Shown here in pieces: positions 48,401 to 58,985 of a stretch of 64,000 nt of DNA (positions within the stretch are counted from its first letter, which is position 1; every line of letters starts with the position of its first letter). The notes below the pieces were generated by a model. That model had not been told where the DNA came from. It did not search any database and saw only the letters and a program-made list of their open reading frames with translations. The position numbers were made by a program, and so were the translations under genes. The DNA is from Eudromia elegans (taxonomy: Eukaryota > Chordata > Aves > Tinamiformes > Tinamidae), in assembly GCA_003342815.1 (NCBI GenBank), contig PTEX01000042.1, positions 3,914,344 to 3,978,343 on the forward strand, read 5' to 3'.

Positions 48401-51400
48401 TGCATAAAGTAAATTGTACAAAATAACCTAAATAATTGTAACATACTTCAAAAAAGGTTATCTTGTACAATATACTACTTTAATGATGTCTATATAATTT
48501 AAGTATTGCATAAGTTATTAATATCTTGATTTTAATAGCATCTTAATAGCAACAAAGAAATAGCTTCATATCTTTCTTGCCCCTTCACCTACCAGAACAA
48601 ACAAGAACATTTTTATTTTGGTGTTTTTCTTATAAGCGATATTTTATAAAGATAGTTCATAAATGAAGCTATGGTGAAGGGTGTTCTGGGAATGTATCAA
48701 AAGCATAATAAGAAGGGAGATAATTATCCTATGTCAAAAAAAAGGAAGGTAAATTGTATGGAAATTTAGGTTTTACTATGTGATTACAGTTCTTTTATGC
48801 TGTAAAGGTCTTATTCTCTTAATTTGAACAGATAGGCAAAAGGTATTTTATTTACAGGCACTGACGACATTGTAGGGCCAGAAGGCATGGAGAAATTTTG
48901 TGAAGACATTGGAGTTGAACCAGAAAATGTAAGTTCTAGCTTAATTCAAAATCTTCCTAGCCTATTATGATGACGGTAAGACAGTTTTATCTCTTTTCCA
49001 TCAAGAATTAAGAATGTATAGATTGAAATTTTGAAGGTGCAATTTAAAGGAATGTAAAGCAGAGATGTTTATACGAATACTTGGAAGGAAACAAACTGCT
49101 ACTTCAAAAGCTGTTAACTTTTAAAATCTCAAACTTTCTTTTGCTACTTCTTGCCTTCCAACTATTCCCCTCACCTCCATGGGGGAGAGAGGGTGGGGAA
49201 ATAGTGGGAGTGTTTTCTGAAACGTTATTGAAAATTTAATACAACAACAACAAACTAATGTTTTATCTGCCTTTTCTAAAGGAGAAAGAGATTTCAAGTA
49301 GGAAAACATTATGAAAAACTTTAGCATTCCCATCATGCCATTTCAATCCTAATGAGTCATGAATTGTTATGCCTTTTACAGACCTTTTGTAATGTTTAAT
49401 GTATGCTCTTTAAATTTATGTACAAGTCCTGTCTCTTATAGGATTTGTGGAGTATAATCCATGTAGATAAAATGGAAGTTAAATTTTTCAGAGATTTATT
49501 GGAAATATAAGATGGAATTTCTTAACTTTGAAGTTCCTGAGTATAATAAAACTTTTCATTTGCAGATATATGGGGAATGTAAGAAGATATTCTGATTTTG
49601 CCATTAAGTGTTTGTAGCTGCATTAGCATCAGCTAGATAAAGGGCTGGCTTGCAAATTTAAATGGCATGATGATTTTTTCCCCTTTGCTGCTAGTCTGCA
49701 GTGAAGGTTGTCCTGCAACTTTTTCCATACATGTATCAAAAGTAATATCTTGAATTCATGAATGTAATACTAATCTCTAATACCTCTTTTCCAAATACTA
49801 TCTTGCCTGAGCTTCACATGCAAGCTGTAAAAAGGATATCTGAATTTCTTCTGAGGATAACACATTTCTTTTTTGAATAGAAATATTTATAAATTAACCT
49901 TTGTTTTGCAGTTTTAGGTAATTTTGATATTGTTGTTCATCCATTTGGTATCTATATTAATTTATATTGCATATTCAGATTGTGGGACAGGGTAGGTGAC
50001 AGCACCCAGGCATAGCTGAGCTCTGGTGGTATCATCATCAACTTCAGAGCAATTAGATTTCACCAGCCTCCTAGGTTGCACTGATGCTAATCCAGGAAGG
50101 AATTTGACAAATGTTGGAAGCAACTTGCTCTTTGTGGTTGGTTTGGGAAACCTTTTCTTTAGCTTTTGCTTTTGTGTTAAATTCACCAACCCATCTTCAT
50201 GGTTGTGCTGTTCACTGGATACCCACAATGACTTTGTGTGCATGTTCCTTTGAAGAAGAGACGAGTGAGAATTGAAGCAGTTAGGATTGTGCTGGTGTTT
50301 TATACTGTATAGCCTCAAGTAGGTGTTAAAGTTCCTGAAGCATTCCAGTGTTTTGAACATAAGCTTTGCTGTCCTGTACCATTACTGGCCTTGATTTTAC
50401 TCTGTGAAGGACTATATGTTACTAATCTGAACATGCAGCTATGTGAAGACACCTGTAAGTTCCTTAAAAGCTGAGTTAAAAGTAAGTTTCTTTTCGTAAC
50501 ATTAAAAGTATTGATAGTATAACAGAGTCCATGATGATATAAATATTATAAGGGAATAGTTTTTTTCTCTAGAAAGGCCTTAAATGTTGTTGCTGGATCC
50601 AACTGCACTGGAGACTGGAGAGACAACCATGTGGAAGTGGGAGGAGAGGTGATGGGCATGAATATTTTGTGCATAGACAAGTCATATAGTCATATTTAGA
50701 TGACAACTTCTCAAAAGAAAAAATCTGAACATCCTGATAAGATATTTTTACTAAATAGTAACTATTTGAAAAATGTGTGGTTTTGTTTGCTTTTATTTAA
50801 TTGGTTAATTCAATCTTGATTTCTCCTTGATTTCTCCCTGATTTCTCCCTCCCCTGCCCCCCCTAAACAGGTAGTTATGCTCGTATTAGCATGGAAGCTG
50901 GATGCACAAAACATGGGTTACTTTACATTACAGGAATGGTTGAAAGGAATGACGTCACTACAGTAAGTGCTGTGTATTTTTGCTCCTATTTATGGGATTT
51001 GGCTCACTCAGAGGTAACTTTATCCTTAAAGCTACATCTTAAATACAGTTGGCTTAAAATGTTTGCAGTCTTGAAAAAACAAATATCCTGAGGTTTGATT
51101 CTGCTTATTCTCAAGGAATGATATATCTATCTTTGCTCCTGAATTAGACCTGTGTATTTAACTTCCTAAGCTCTGGGATCATTGCATAAATACTAAATAT
51201 TGGTATGTTATTAGAGTATGTGCAATTTAAAATGCTATGTAATACACTTTCTGTGTTTTTCAAGGATTGCTTTTTTCATTTGAGTCTCATCATCATGGCA
51301 TAATTAAGTTTAACTGTATTGTTACATGTTTGATAGAGAACTGGGAAAGGACTGTATTTTAACTAGTCTTCCAAAGCAGATTCATTAAAACTGTGTGAGG

Positions 51401-54400
51401 AACTTTATCAGTAAAACTACAGAAGTGTAGTTGCACTTCTGCACTCTAGTGGCTGCCTGTCGTGTGTAGATAAGCTCTCGGCTAATCTGCTGGGGAATGC
51501 TTTTTGTATGAATCCAAACAAAGTTTTATCAGTATACAAGCATAAGATTTTGCTAACTTATCTAAATTCCTTTCACACCTTGGGTTAAATCGAGGCATCT
51601 TACATTTACAAACTCATGTCTTACATTTTGTATGAACACGAACTTGTGGGAACACGAATATGTTAGATTTTTTTTTTTCTGAAAACATCATACCCCAATA
51701 TAAGAATGTAGACTGTAAAATCTCTTCTTTGTTTTTCTTGTAGATGTGATACCACAGAAAAACTGAGAAATTCTCTGGATTACTTGAGATCTTTATTAAA
51801 TGAGCCTACCAATTTTAAACTTATTTATAGATACGCATTTGACTTTGCACGGGTGAGTATGTGGAAGGCTAAAAATAGAAGGTTACTTTCATACACAATA
51901 AAGGCCATATACTATTTCTCTTCCCAAGATACCGCTCAAGATTGCTTCTAACACATGAACAAGTTTTTCTTAAGTATATGCAAAATATCAGAAAAAATAC
52001 AAAGGATACTTAATGGTTAGCACATTAGTGTTTTACATTTTGTGCAGAAGACGTGTTTTACTGCCTGTTTGCTTCAAGCTCTTTCATGACTTTGAGAAAA
52101 TTGTTTGGTCCCTATTTAGTTGCATACTGGAGCCTGCCCATTTAGTTCCATTGGCTTTTTTTTTTTTCCCCTACTTTTCATCTTACTGTTTGGATCTTAC
52201 AAGCACAGATGTATTTGAATCTGGGAGATATTTCAGCCAGTTCTGCAGGTAGTAAAAATAAATTAATATAAATGGTAAAAGCTGGATATTGTGTAAATAC
52301 TGTTTTAGAAAAGTGTAGGAAGGTATATGGTATCCTGTTATCAATGTTCTTGGTATAAAACATCAATTGCTAAATTTCTAACTGATATTAGAAATTGCAA
52401 TATACATAAGGCTACTATATAGCCATAAAAAACCTGAATTTCCTGAATTAAGCATGTATATTGACAACAAATTTGGACACTCACCCTCCCTACATGATGA
52501 ATCGCAGAGGATTTCTTTTAAAAATGATGACAGTTTATTTGGCAAAACTGAAGATCCAGTTTTGAAGCACCAGGAAAACTGACAGCAAAAAGGTAACATA
52601 AGAAAAATAACAAAAATTGACTGATCTGCTAGCTATAATGGCAGTTGAGTCTCACAGGAGAAATTGAAGTTTGTGATACAAGTGCTTTCTGCTTGTCAGC
52701 ATGCAGAGATTCTCAGTAGTTCCTTTCTAACCCAGGAAATCTACAGTCTGCATATGACACCATGCATGGACCTACTGTGAGAGAAACAAGCTTCTCCTGG
52801 TTCCTTAATTTTTCTTTGCTGTATAAAAAAGTATTCACACTTTTCTGGAAGTAAAATGCTGATACAAGAAATAACAAAATTGCCAAAGAAATTGAAGATG
52901 CTGAGGAAATATTCCAAATTGTGTTTTTTATTTTTTTAACTATTGCCAGCAGAGTGACTGTCAAAGAAATGAAAAGACTTAAGGCAAGTGGGTAGAGTAT
53001 TTTCAAGAAATGATAAACAAATGGACACAACATACCTTCCTGTTGAGAAAGAAACCAAACATCGAGATGTTAATCTTTTGAAAGAGGAGGGAGGAGAAAG
53101 AAACAAATAAAAAATTTTGGAACTGCAAATCAAGGTTATATCAACTAGGGAAATTTTGAAATTATTAGATTAATAGAATTATTAAATTTCAAATACTATA
53201 GGATGAGGGTGAGTCTATAGGAGAATGACATACTGTGAAAGAGGAAATGAAGGCTAACAAACCTTAATATAGCTCTTTAGATGTGGCAGAAGAAAATGTA
53301 CATCGTGTTAAACAGAATAATGATAGGGAATGCTGAACAGGAACAATTTTGGTTTTGATTCAGAAGATGGTCTAATTTCTACACTACTGATAATCATTTT
53401 GGGAAAGTGTTCAATGGCAAAAACCACTGTCCTAAACTTCCTAAGTTTTCAGAGGTAATTTAAGTGTCTGCTATGATTTGGTGTTTTAGAGTTAGTTTGT
53501 CAGAAAAAAAAATCATCTAGAACTTTTTTATATGCAGCATGCACAGTTTAAGTCAGCATGAACTTCAGGATGTCATTTAAAGGATCGTATGTTAGTATTA
53601 AACATTAAAAACGTTCCTTGGTAGATTTTCTTGAAGAACTGTCTTTGCTGTAGAAAACAACCCGTCTCTGTAGCAAGTTATTTGCTATGAGGAAAAGTAT
53701 AATGCTTTACTAGGAAGTTGTGTTCTAATATAAAAAAAAAAAAAAAAAAACTTTATTAATGTGTTTTATGAATGAGTGAACTGTAGTCTGGCTATTGGGG
53801 GAAATAAAAAGTGATGGGTTTTCCCCCTTTTCTCCTTTTTGAGCTGTTTTTCTCTTAATACAGGAAAAGGACCAGCGCAGCCTAGATATCAATACTGCCA
53901 AGTGTATGTTGGGGCTTCTTTTAGGAAAAACATGGTCTCTCTTTCCAGTATTTCACCAGTTTCTAGAGGTATGAAATTTGAAAGTGAATTGTATTTTTTG
54001 TCTTCTCTGATATTTTATTGTATTGAAACATGCAGTAAACAACTAAGAACTGATGCAGAAATGTATCCTGATTTAGATTATACTTAAATTATACTTAACC
54101 CCAAAACTGCACTTGTACCTGTCTTCCCTTCCTGTTCACAAAATCCTTTTGCTGTTAATATTTAGTTAATACAAGAGAAATTATAGAATGTGGCTTGGAA
54201 TTGCCTGCGGACTGTCATTTAATATACAGTTGTTCATTAGAGGAAGTCTTAACTAGAAACAGGAATTACTCAACACTAATTTGACTACTTAGTGGTGTGT
54301 TTAACTAATGTTTGAGTTTAAAGTATAATAACTCAAAATATAAAATTCAAAATAAAATCAAGTGTAAATAATTCAACACAAACCTTAACTATCTATAAGA

Positions 54401-54736
54401 ATTTCTGCAAGTCTATGGGGAGTGCATGAAAAATGCATTTTAGTAATTTATGTTTCTTGCCTTAAGCAGCAATCAAAATACAAAGTTATCAATAAGGACC
54501 AATGGTGTAATGTGCTTGAATTCAGCAGAACAATTAACCTTGACCTCAGTAATTACGATGAAGATGGAGCCTGTAAGTACTACTATACACTGGTGTTGTA
54601 AAATAATCTACTTCTGAGTTCAATCATTCTGTGTCCTCTTGCAAAATTTTGTAAAATACAGTTATTTGATCTTTCTCCAGGGCCAGTGTTGTTGGATGAG
54701 TTTGTGGAATGGTATAAAGGAAAACAGATGACATAG
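24464..54736 (+). CDS. DCUN1D4: DCUN1D4, DCN1-like neddylation co-E3, 11 coding exons, complete
   Basis: CDS joins 24464-24488, 31755-31825, 32778-32817, 39936-40050, 46822-46913, 48858-48928, 50871-50962, 51744-51852, 53864-53968, 54470-54572 and 54681-54736. It totals 879 bases, so 292 residues plus TAG, the human length as I recall it. Residues 1 to about 100 are a flexible tail with a basic nuclear-localisation-like cluster (Met61, PPRKKRRP) and AKKSRHD. Residues from about 101 to 287 form the PONY/DCUN1 domain (EF-hand-like helices). Members of this family bind cullins and N-acetylated NEDD8 E2 enzymes and promote cullin neddylation; the D4 member is reported nuclear. The cullin-binding D-A-D patch is preserved: Asp250 (NKDQW), Ala274 (DGAWP) and Asp280 (LLDEF), with the family spacing of 24 and 6. 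All introns are GT-AG. The start has A at -3 and matches the family N-terminus MHSDAAAVN. Confidence 0.97.
24489..31754 (+). other. DCUN1D4: DCUN1D4 intron 1
   Basis: 7.3 kb. The first 0.9 kb is the rest of the CpG island, including a ZNF143-type site; the remainder is AT-rich. ORFs such as the 142-codon one at 29529-29957 have no recognisable similarity. An AATAAA at 27721-27726 is the only other signal-like element. Paired small inverted repeats sit at 30848-30891. No other gene is seen. Confidence 0.75.
25091..25115 (+). promoter_or_regulatory. DCUN1D4: ZNF143/STAF-type binding site
   Basis: actacagctcccagcgtgcc followed by ccgcg agrees closely with the ACTACAnnTCCCAGnnTGC consensus known for ZNF143 (often with THAP11/HCFC1). 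A partial inverted match, tgcatggtggga, is at 25031-25042. The site is 0.6 kb downstream of the start codon, inside the CpG island and intron 1. Confidence 0.75.
31755..31825 (+). CDS. DCUN1D4: DCUN1D4 exon 2
   Basis: Acceptor cttccag, donor gtgagg. Encodes [20 protein letters not shown] then LNKL, identical to the human segment as remembered. Ends in phase 0. Confidence 0.96.
31826..32777 (+). other. DCUN1D4: DCUN1D4 intron 2
   Basis: AT-rich, about 0.95 kb, with no feature recognised. Confidence 0.7.
32778..32817 (+). CDS. DCUN1D4: DCUN1D4 exon 3
   Basis: 40-base micro-sized exon. Acceptor catgcag, donor gtattt. Encodes [13 protein letters not shown] plus one base of Gly. Confidence 0.94.
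32818..39935 (+). other. DCUN1D4: DCUN1D4 intron 3
   Basis: 7.1 kb, AT-rich. Contains an unassigned 137-codon ORF at 33405-33818 and a G-rich tract at 38302-38337. The N at 36495 lies here. I see no exon of another gene and no clear transposon. Confidence 0.65.
39936..40050 (+). CDS. DCUN1D4: DCUN1D4 exon 4
   Basis: Acceptor ctgtag, donor gtatgt. Encodes [14 protein letters not shown], then [19 protein letters not shown] and SRHDG. It carries the basic NLS-like cluster. Met61 in this exon could start shorter isoforms beginning MPPRKK. Confidence 0.96.
40051..46821 (+). other. DCUN1D4: DCUN1D4 intron 4
   Basis: 6.8 kb without recognised genes. A long pyrimidine tract with a strong acceptor (ends 42568) and a GTGAGT donor (42862) frame a possible pseudoexon, listed separately. 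N bases at 41802 and 43005. Confidence 0.65.
42569..42861 (+). other. DCUN1D4: Possible pseudoexon / poison exon in DCUN1D4 intron 4
   Basis: A pyrimidine run of over 30 bases ends in ccccccccag at 42568. A consensus donor gtgagt begins at 42862, defining a 293-base exon-like unit. Spliced after exon 4 it reads about 30 codons and then reaches TGA, so it would truncate the protein before the PONY domain. No homologue is known to me; it may simply be decoy splice sites. Confidence 0.2.
46822..46913 (+). CDS. DCUN1D4: DCUN1D4 exon 5
   Basis: Acceptor ctttaag, donor gtaagg. Encodes [20 protein letters not shown] then [10 protein letters not shown], which opens the PONY domain. Confidence 0.96.
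46914..48857 (+). other. DCUN1D4: DCUN1D4 intron 5
   Basis: About 1.9 kb, AT-rich, no feature recognised. The ORF at 47778-48029 shows no family signature. Confidence 0.65.
48858..48928 (+). CDS. DCUN1D4: DCUN1D4 exon 6
   Basis: Acceptor tttacag, donor gtaagt. Encodes [20 protein letters not shown] then EPEN, the EF-hand-like loop of the DCN1 family. Ends in phase 0. Confidence 0.96.
48929..50870 (+). other. DCUN1D4: DCUN1D4 intron 6
   Basis: About 1.9 kb. A 132-codon minus-strand ORF (49962-50360) has no recognisable similarity. It ends in a long C-rich acceptor tract (50841-50870). Confidence 0.65.
50871..50962 (+). CDS. DCUN1D4: DCUN1D4 exon 7
   Basis: Acceptor ctaaacag, donor gtaagt. 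Encodes [20 protein letters not shown] then [10 protein letters not shown], the best-conserved helix pair of the DCUN1 family. Confidence 0.97.
50963..51743 (+). other. DCUN1D4: DCUN1D4 intron 7
   Basis: AT-rich, no feature recognised. Confidence 0.7.
51744..51852 (+). CDS. DCUN1D4: DCUN1D4 exon 8
   Basis: Acceptor cttgtag, donor gtgagt. Encodes [19 protein letters not shown] then [17 protein letters not shown]. The LLNEP stretch differs slightly from human FLNDS; the rest matches. Confidence 0.96.
51853..53863 (+). other. DCUN1D4: DCUN1D4 intron 8
   Basis: About 2 kb, AT-rich, with an A19 run at 53732-53750. The minus-strand ORFs near 52.7-53.1 kb are chance in my view. Nothing else seen. 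Confidence 0.65.
53864..53968 (+). CDS. DCUN1D4: DCUN1D4 exon 9
   Basis: Acceptor aatacag, donor gtatga. Encodes [20 protein letters not shown] then [15 protein letters not shown]. Trp-Ser-Leu replaces Trp-Pro-Leu of human. Phase 0 at both ends, so skipping would be in frame. Confidence 0.96.
53969..54469 (+). other. DCUN1D4: DCUN1D4 intron 9
   Basis: AT-rich half-kilobase intron, no feature recognised. Confidence 0.7.
54470..54572 (+). CDS. DCUN1D4: DCUN1D4 exon 10
   Basis: Acceptor ttaagcag, donor gtaagt. Encodes [19 protein letters not shown] then [15 protein letters not shown]. Contains the first two residues of the cullin-binding D-A-D patch. Confidence 0.96.
54681..54736 (+). CDS. DCUN1D4: DCUN1D4 exon 11, terminal coding part
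   Basis: Acceptor tctccag. Encodes [18 protein letters not shown] and TAG at 54734-54736. The Asp of LLDEF completes the D-A-D patch. Confidence 0.97.
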
Positions 54737-55349
54737 GAGTTGAACTATGCACAGCCACTCAAGAGTCACTGTTACCACAGTTATGTCAACCATTAGCCAT
54801 AAACTGCTGTTTGTATGAAAGTGCATGCTGCTTCTCTTGCACTGCATCCCTCTTGTAGGGAACTTTTGGTGTTTGCTATTTAACAAGCCAGCTCTGCTTG
54901 CTGTGTAGCATTGTTCTCTTTGAAGGCTGCTTTGCATTCTGTATTTACACTACAAAATAGTGAACTTGCCAGCGTCTTCACTGTGATTATGTGTATATTG
55001 CTGTCTAAATTTTGTATATGTGTATAAAAGAGAAGCTTCACCTAGGGATTATTTCTGCAGAAATGTATTGTAAAAATAATTCTGTGGCATATTTCTAATC
55101 ACTTATATGTTCCTTGAAACTTTAGTTATTTTTTATTTTGGTCTCAAATGTAGCATTTCAGAAAATGAGATGGACACATTGCTTGGACAGAGTTACCATG
55201 AAGAACTATGGTCAGTTTTAATGTTACTGTTTGATATGCCAATTTCTGAGGTGAGAAGAAATGCTGTGACTTTCTTCAGGGAAATTCACCAAACATGACC
55301 TTTTGCTTAATAGGAATGAAACATCAGTGTCTTAAAAGGAAAAAAAGTA

Positions 55350-55382
55350 TTATATATATACCCATATATATATATATATATA
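55350..55382. repeat. (TA)n low-complexity stretch
   Basis: Two TA runs separated by CCC, in the inferred 3' UTR of DCUN1D4. Confidence 0.9.
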
Positions 55383-58080
55383 AACACTGTAATAGTTATA
55401 CATGCCACAGATGATTTCTATTTGAAGAAAAAAGTACTGACTTTTTAATGTTAAAACTGCAGTAGTTTCATTACAGGTACAAGTGAACAAATTAAAGTAC
55501 CTTTTAAAAATGGATTTTAGACTTTTGTAAATTCCCTTTGGCATATTTCTTTTAAACTTTGGTGTACTAAGTGTTTGGACTATGTTGTGATCTAGTGAAA
55601 TTAAAAACTTAATCTAAAATTAGTGGTTGGGGGAACGAAGTCTGCTCTTCCTCACCTATGATTAATATAGGTGAGAATCTTTCTTTGTAATGTTAGTTTT
55701 TCCCATGATCTATAACTTAGGTTCTAAGTAATTCAAAATACTGTATCAAGTAGTCAAAGCATTCCCTTTCAGGCTGGGAATTGGAATTTCCTAGCAGAAT
55801 GTCCATTGCAGGCAGTGGGCACATTAAACACCAGCATTAAATGACACATTTTAGTAGGGGCCACTTCTTGTTTCACACATTTGTTTAGAACAGTTTTAGT
55901 GATTCTTTGGGGAAAAGGAGTGAATGGAAAGGTGTTATTTCTGTACTTTTGTCATGTTGGATTTGCCTTACCCGTCCCTATTAAATAATGCCACTGTTGA
56001 TATTTTTAGGTTCTTGAAGTATCTGGTGCTATTAAACTTTGATTCCTGAGGATTTATAAAATGTTCCACATTGTTTCATGGAACACTCGCCAAAAAGGGA
56101 CTAGGGAATATTTTGGGCTAAAGAATAATACTACTTTTCTGTAGAAATATTTTCAAAGGTATTGGCAGTTTGGGGTTTTGTTTAGAGTGCGGCTGGGAGG
56201 TGGGTGGTGGGAAGCATTTTAGTGAATGCTTTAGAATGTGAAGTTTTCATTTGCATGGAAGGCCCTGTTCTGCTGTCCCTGAAGTCGGGAGCTGTCATTG
56301 ACTTGACTACTTTCAGGATTAAGCCTGCTTTATCAAAAGCATAGTAGCTTGCTTCCCGGGACTAAGAGGATGCAATTGCTTTGCTATTGGTGGTCAATTT
56401 ATATTTACTTTTTTCCCCTCTTTTTTTTTTTTTCTCCTCTCCCTTCTTCCTCTTCCAAATTGAGCTGCCAAAGAAAGTTGTGTGTGTTTGTGTATTTGCT
56501 TAAATACACAATATGTTTGCCTATACAAAAATCTGAAGTTCTTTGCTGTTAAGAAATTACTGCCTTTCCCCATGAGAGTCATGTTTGAATCTCTGTGACA
56601 CTAAATAAGTAGCATCTTTTACTCCTGGTAAAACATACATAATCATTGCTTTTTCATGTCCTGAATTGCTTAACATGAATACTTGATGCCAATTTGCACA
56701 ATATTTGAATTCAGTGGAGTGTGGTGTTTAATGTTTACAATTAGTGTTTACTAAAACACACATTTAATTAAGATTTCTGATGTAAATGTGTACATTGCTA
56801 TAGTATAATTGTAAGGAAAAAAAGATGGAGCTGCTGGTTTAGTTCTTAAAAGAATGAACTTAGAAGCAATATATAACATGTAACATTAAGCTGAATTGTG
56901 ATTGCTAAAATAATAAGTGAAATACTGCAAGTGTTCTTGTATGCTTAGTTAATAACTCTAGAAAATTATTTAGCACAAATTGTTATGAATACTGCTAAAA
57001 TACAAGGCTGGTTATGTAAGAAGTTTTGTATGTAACAAATAATTTGGCTTCCAGTAATGGAAGCAAGAGCCAAAGACACTTTTAATCTATTATTAGCGTA
57101 ACTTTCATGTAACAGAGTCAACAAAAATCTATTCAGTTCAAGCATGTTCTTTTCCCCATTTTTGTGTTCTGCTAAACATCTACAAAATTAAAAACAAAGA
57201 AAAGAAAAAAGAACAAAATACAGCGTGGATTAACATACCCTTCAATATTTCTTATGTGTAATGAATTGGGAATGAGAGCAAGGAATAAAGTGTTTGAACA
57301 TGGATCAGATGGATACTGCAGATGTTCTCTTCCAGTTGAAAGCAAGATGAATCTGTGCTCTTCAGTAGCACAGATGCACGTGCATCTTCACTTACAGGTA
57401 ATTGATTTATTTACTGAAATTTATGGTAATCAAAATGAATTAAAGCTGACCCTCACAACTGAAGCTTTCATACATTATCTGTCCTTTTGTGCTGTTTCTG
57501 CTGACAAGCAGAGGGACCTGACCTTAACATTTCCAGCTCTTTTATTTTGGAAAGAAATTCTCTATCCCTTTTTTATTGTAGGTACTTATTGAAGCTACTT
57601 AATTTGCCTTAAATATAAGGCAAGATTGATATTTGCTCTTTTCTTTCTTTGCTATGTCATCAAATAGTTGCTCTATTTCTGCTTTTCTTTTAAAAAGTTG
57701 ATATACAGAATATTCATATCTGAACAGGATACTGAAAGGTCTTTGTGACAGAAGAAATATTAGTTTATGTGTTTTTTTCATGTGTAAAATATCTGTCCAT
57801 ACTGCAGAAACTTAAAGGCCTATGTGTAATCCATGCTTGATATTTAGGAAATTGTAAGGTGCAAAGGCAGTTAGTAAAAGGAAAATAACATCTATATGCT
57901 ACAGTAGTGGATACTTTAAATTGATAAATGACATACATTTAGAACTCTTTATTAATAGAATAGTAATAGGATATATTAATTACAGAAGCATTCCACAAAT
58001 TAGTTTGCATATATTTCTCTTTACTGCAGAATAGCATACAATATTTTAAAATGCTAATACTGTGTTATTAATAACATACT

Positions 58081-58116
58081 AATGACAGTTACCGTAATAA
58101 TGACAGTTACTGTAAT
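58081..58116. repeat. 18-bp tandem duplication
   Basis: aatgacagttaccgtaat is followed directly by aatgacagttactgtaat, one mismatch. Confidence 0.9.
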
Positions 58117-58959
58117 ACTGTTTCCTCTTGCTCCTTCCTTCACCAGCTCTCCCAAAGGCAGGCTATTTGAGAAAGATGGAATTTATTGGAATGCTTTAGG
58201 TACTACTTGGTTTTCCAGTAAGGTTATCTTTAAACTGCAATAAATCTTTGGATTGTCTTTGTGTGGCGTTTTTTAACATTTGTAGGGAACTGGAGATGTC
58301 TCCCTTTGTATTGCAAATACAGACATTTTATTTCATGGCAGATGTGTTTGCACAATCCAAATGAGCTTTAGCTCATTACTGCCTGCTTAGCATTCACCAA
58401 GTACATTGTTTGGAGGGCAAGAAGCAGGCTTGAGTTTTGTTAATGTTTTTCAGGATTTCTGTTGACCCCTGGTCACAAGTCTAACAAATTGTTAAATACT
58501 TCTGGAATTCATAGACAGCTTTAAAGGTTAGCTTGTGCCCTGGTTTTAATTATAACTGCTAAAATACCTCTGTAGGCCTTATGTTTTATCTTTTTGTATT
58601 GCTATAAAATGTATAGGATCTATCCACCAGCTAAGTAGTTGGTTGTCTGTAAGTGAGACCAAAATGTGGAGTGTTTTGTATGTGTGTGGTGCATGTAGGG
58701 GTTTTTTGGGGGGGGAGGAAAGGGGGGAGAAAGGTGTATTGTCACAAAACAGTTTCTATTGAGACTGCTGTTGCAGGAACAGCAGTTAACCTGTACCTGT
58801 GAATGCTGTGTCTAAGCTCTTTGCATGTTATATATGTAAGGTGTGCTGAACTCCTGTGACTCACAGCCTGACTAAAATGCTGTTATGCCACCCAGAGTGA
58901 TTCATCATGAGTTCGTTTTGGGGATTTTTGCTGGTGTTGATGTAAAATGATATCTCACA

Positions 58960-58965
58960 AATAAA
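58960..58965 (+). promoter_or_regulatory. DCUN1D4: AATAAA, candidate distal DCUN1D4 poly(A) signal
   Basis: The hexamer is followed 5-20 bases later by gtatttgtgatggtttctg, a TG/T-rich downstream element. Chosen over 58239 and 57284 because of that context; all three could be used. Confidence 0.45.
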
Positions 58966-58985
58966 CAGTATTTGTGATGGTTTCT

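Larger units (their letters stand above)
54737..58985 (+). other. DCUN1D4: DCUN1D4 3' UTR (extent inferred)
   Basis: No coding potential recognised. AATAAA hexamers at 57284-57289, 58239-58244 and 58960-58965 offer alternative ends; the last is followed by TG-rich sequence. Contains a (TA)n stretch at about 55350-55382, an 18-bp tandem duplication (58081-58116), a G-rich tract (58698-58727) and a 9-bp perfect stem (58764-58786). The length depends on which signal is used and cannot be settled here. Confidence 0.55.
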
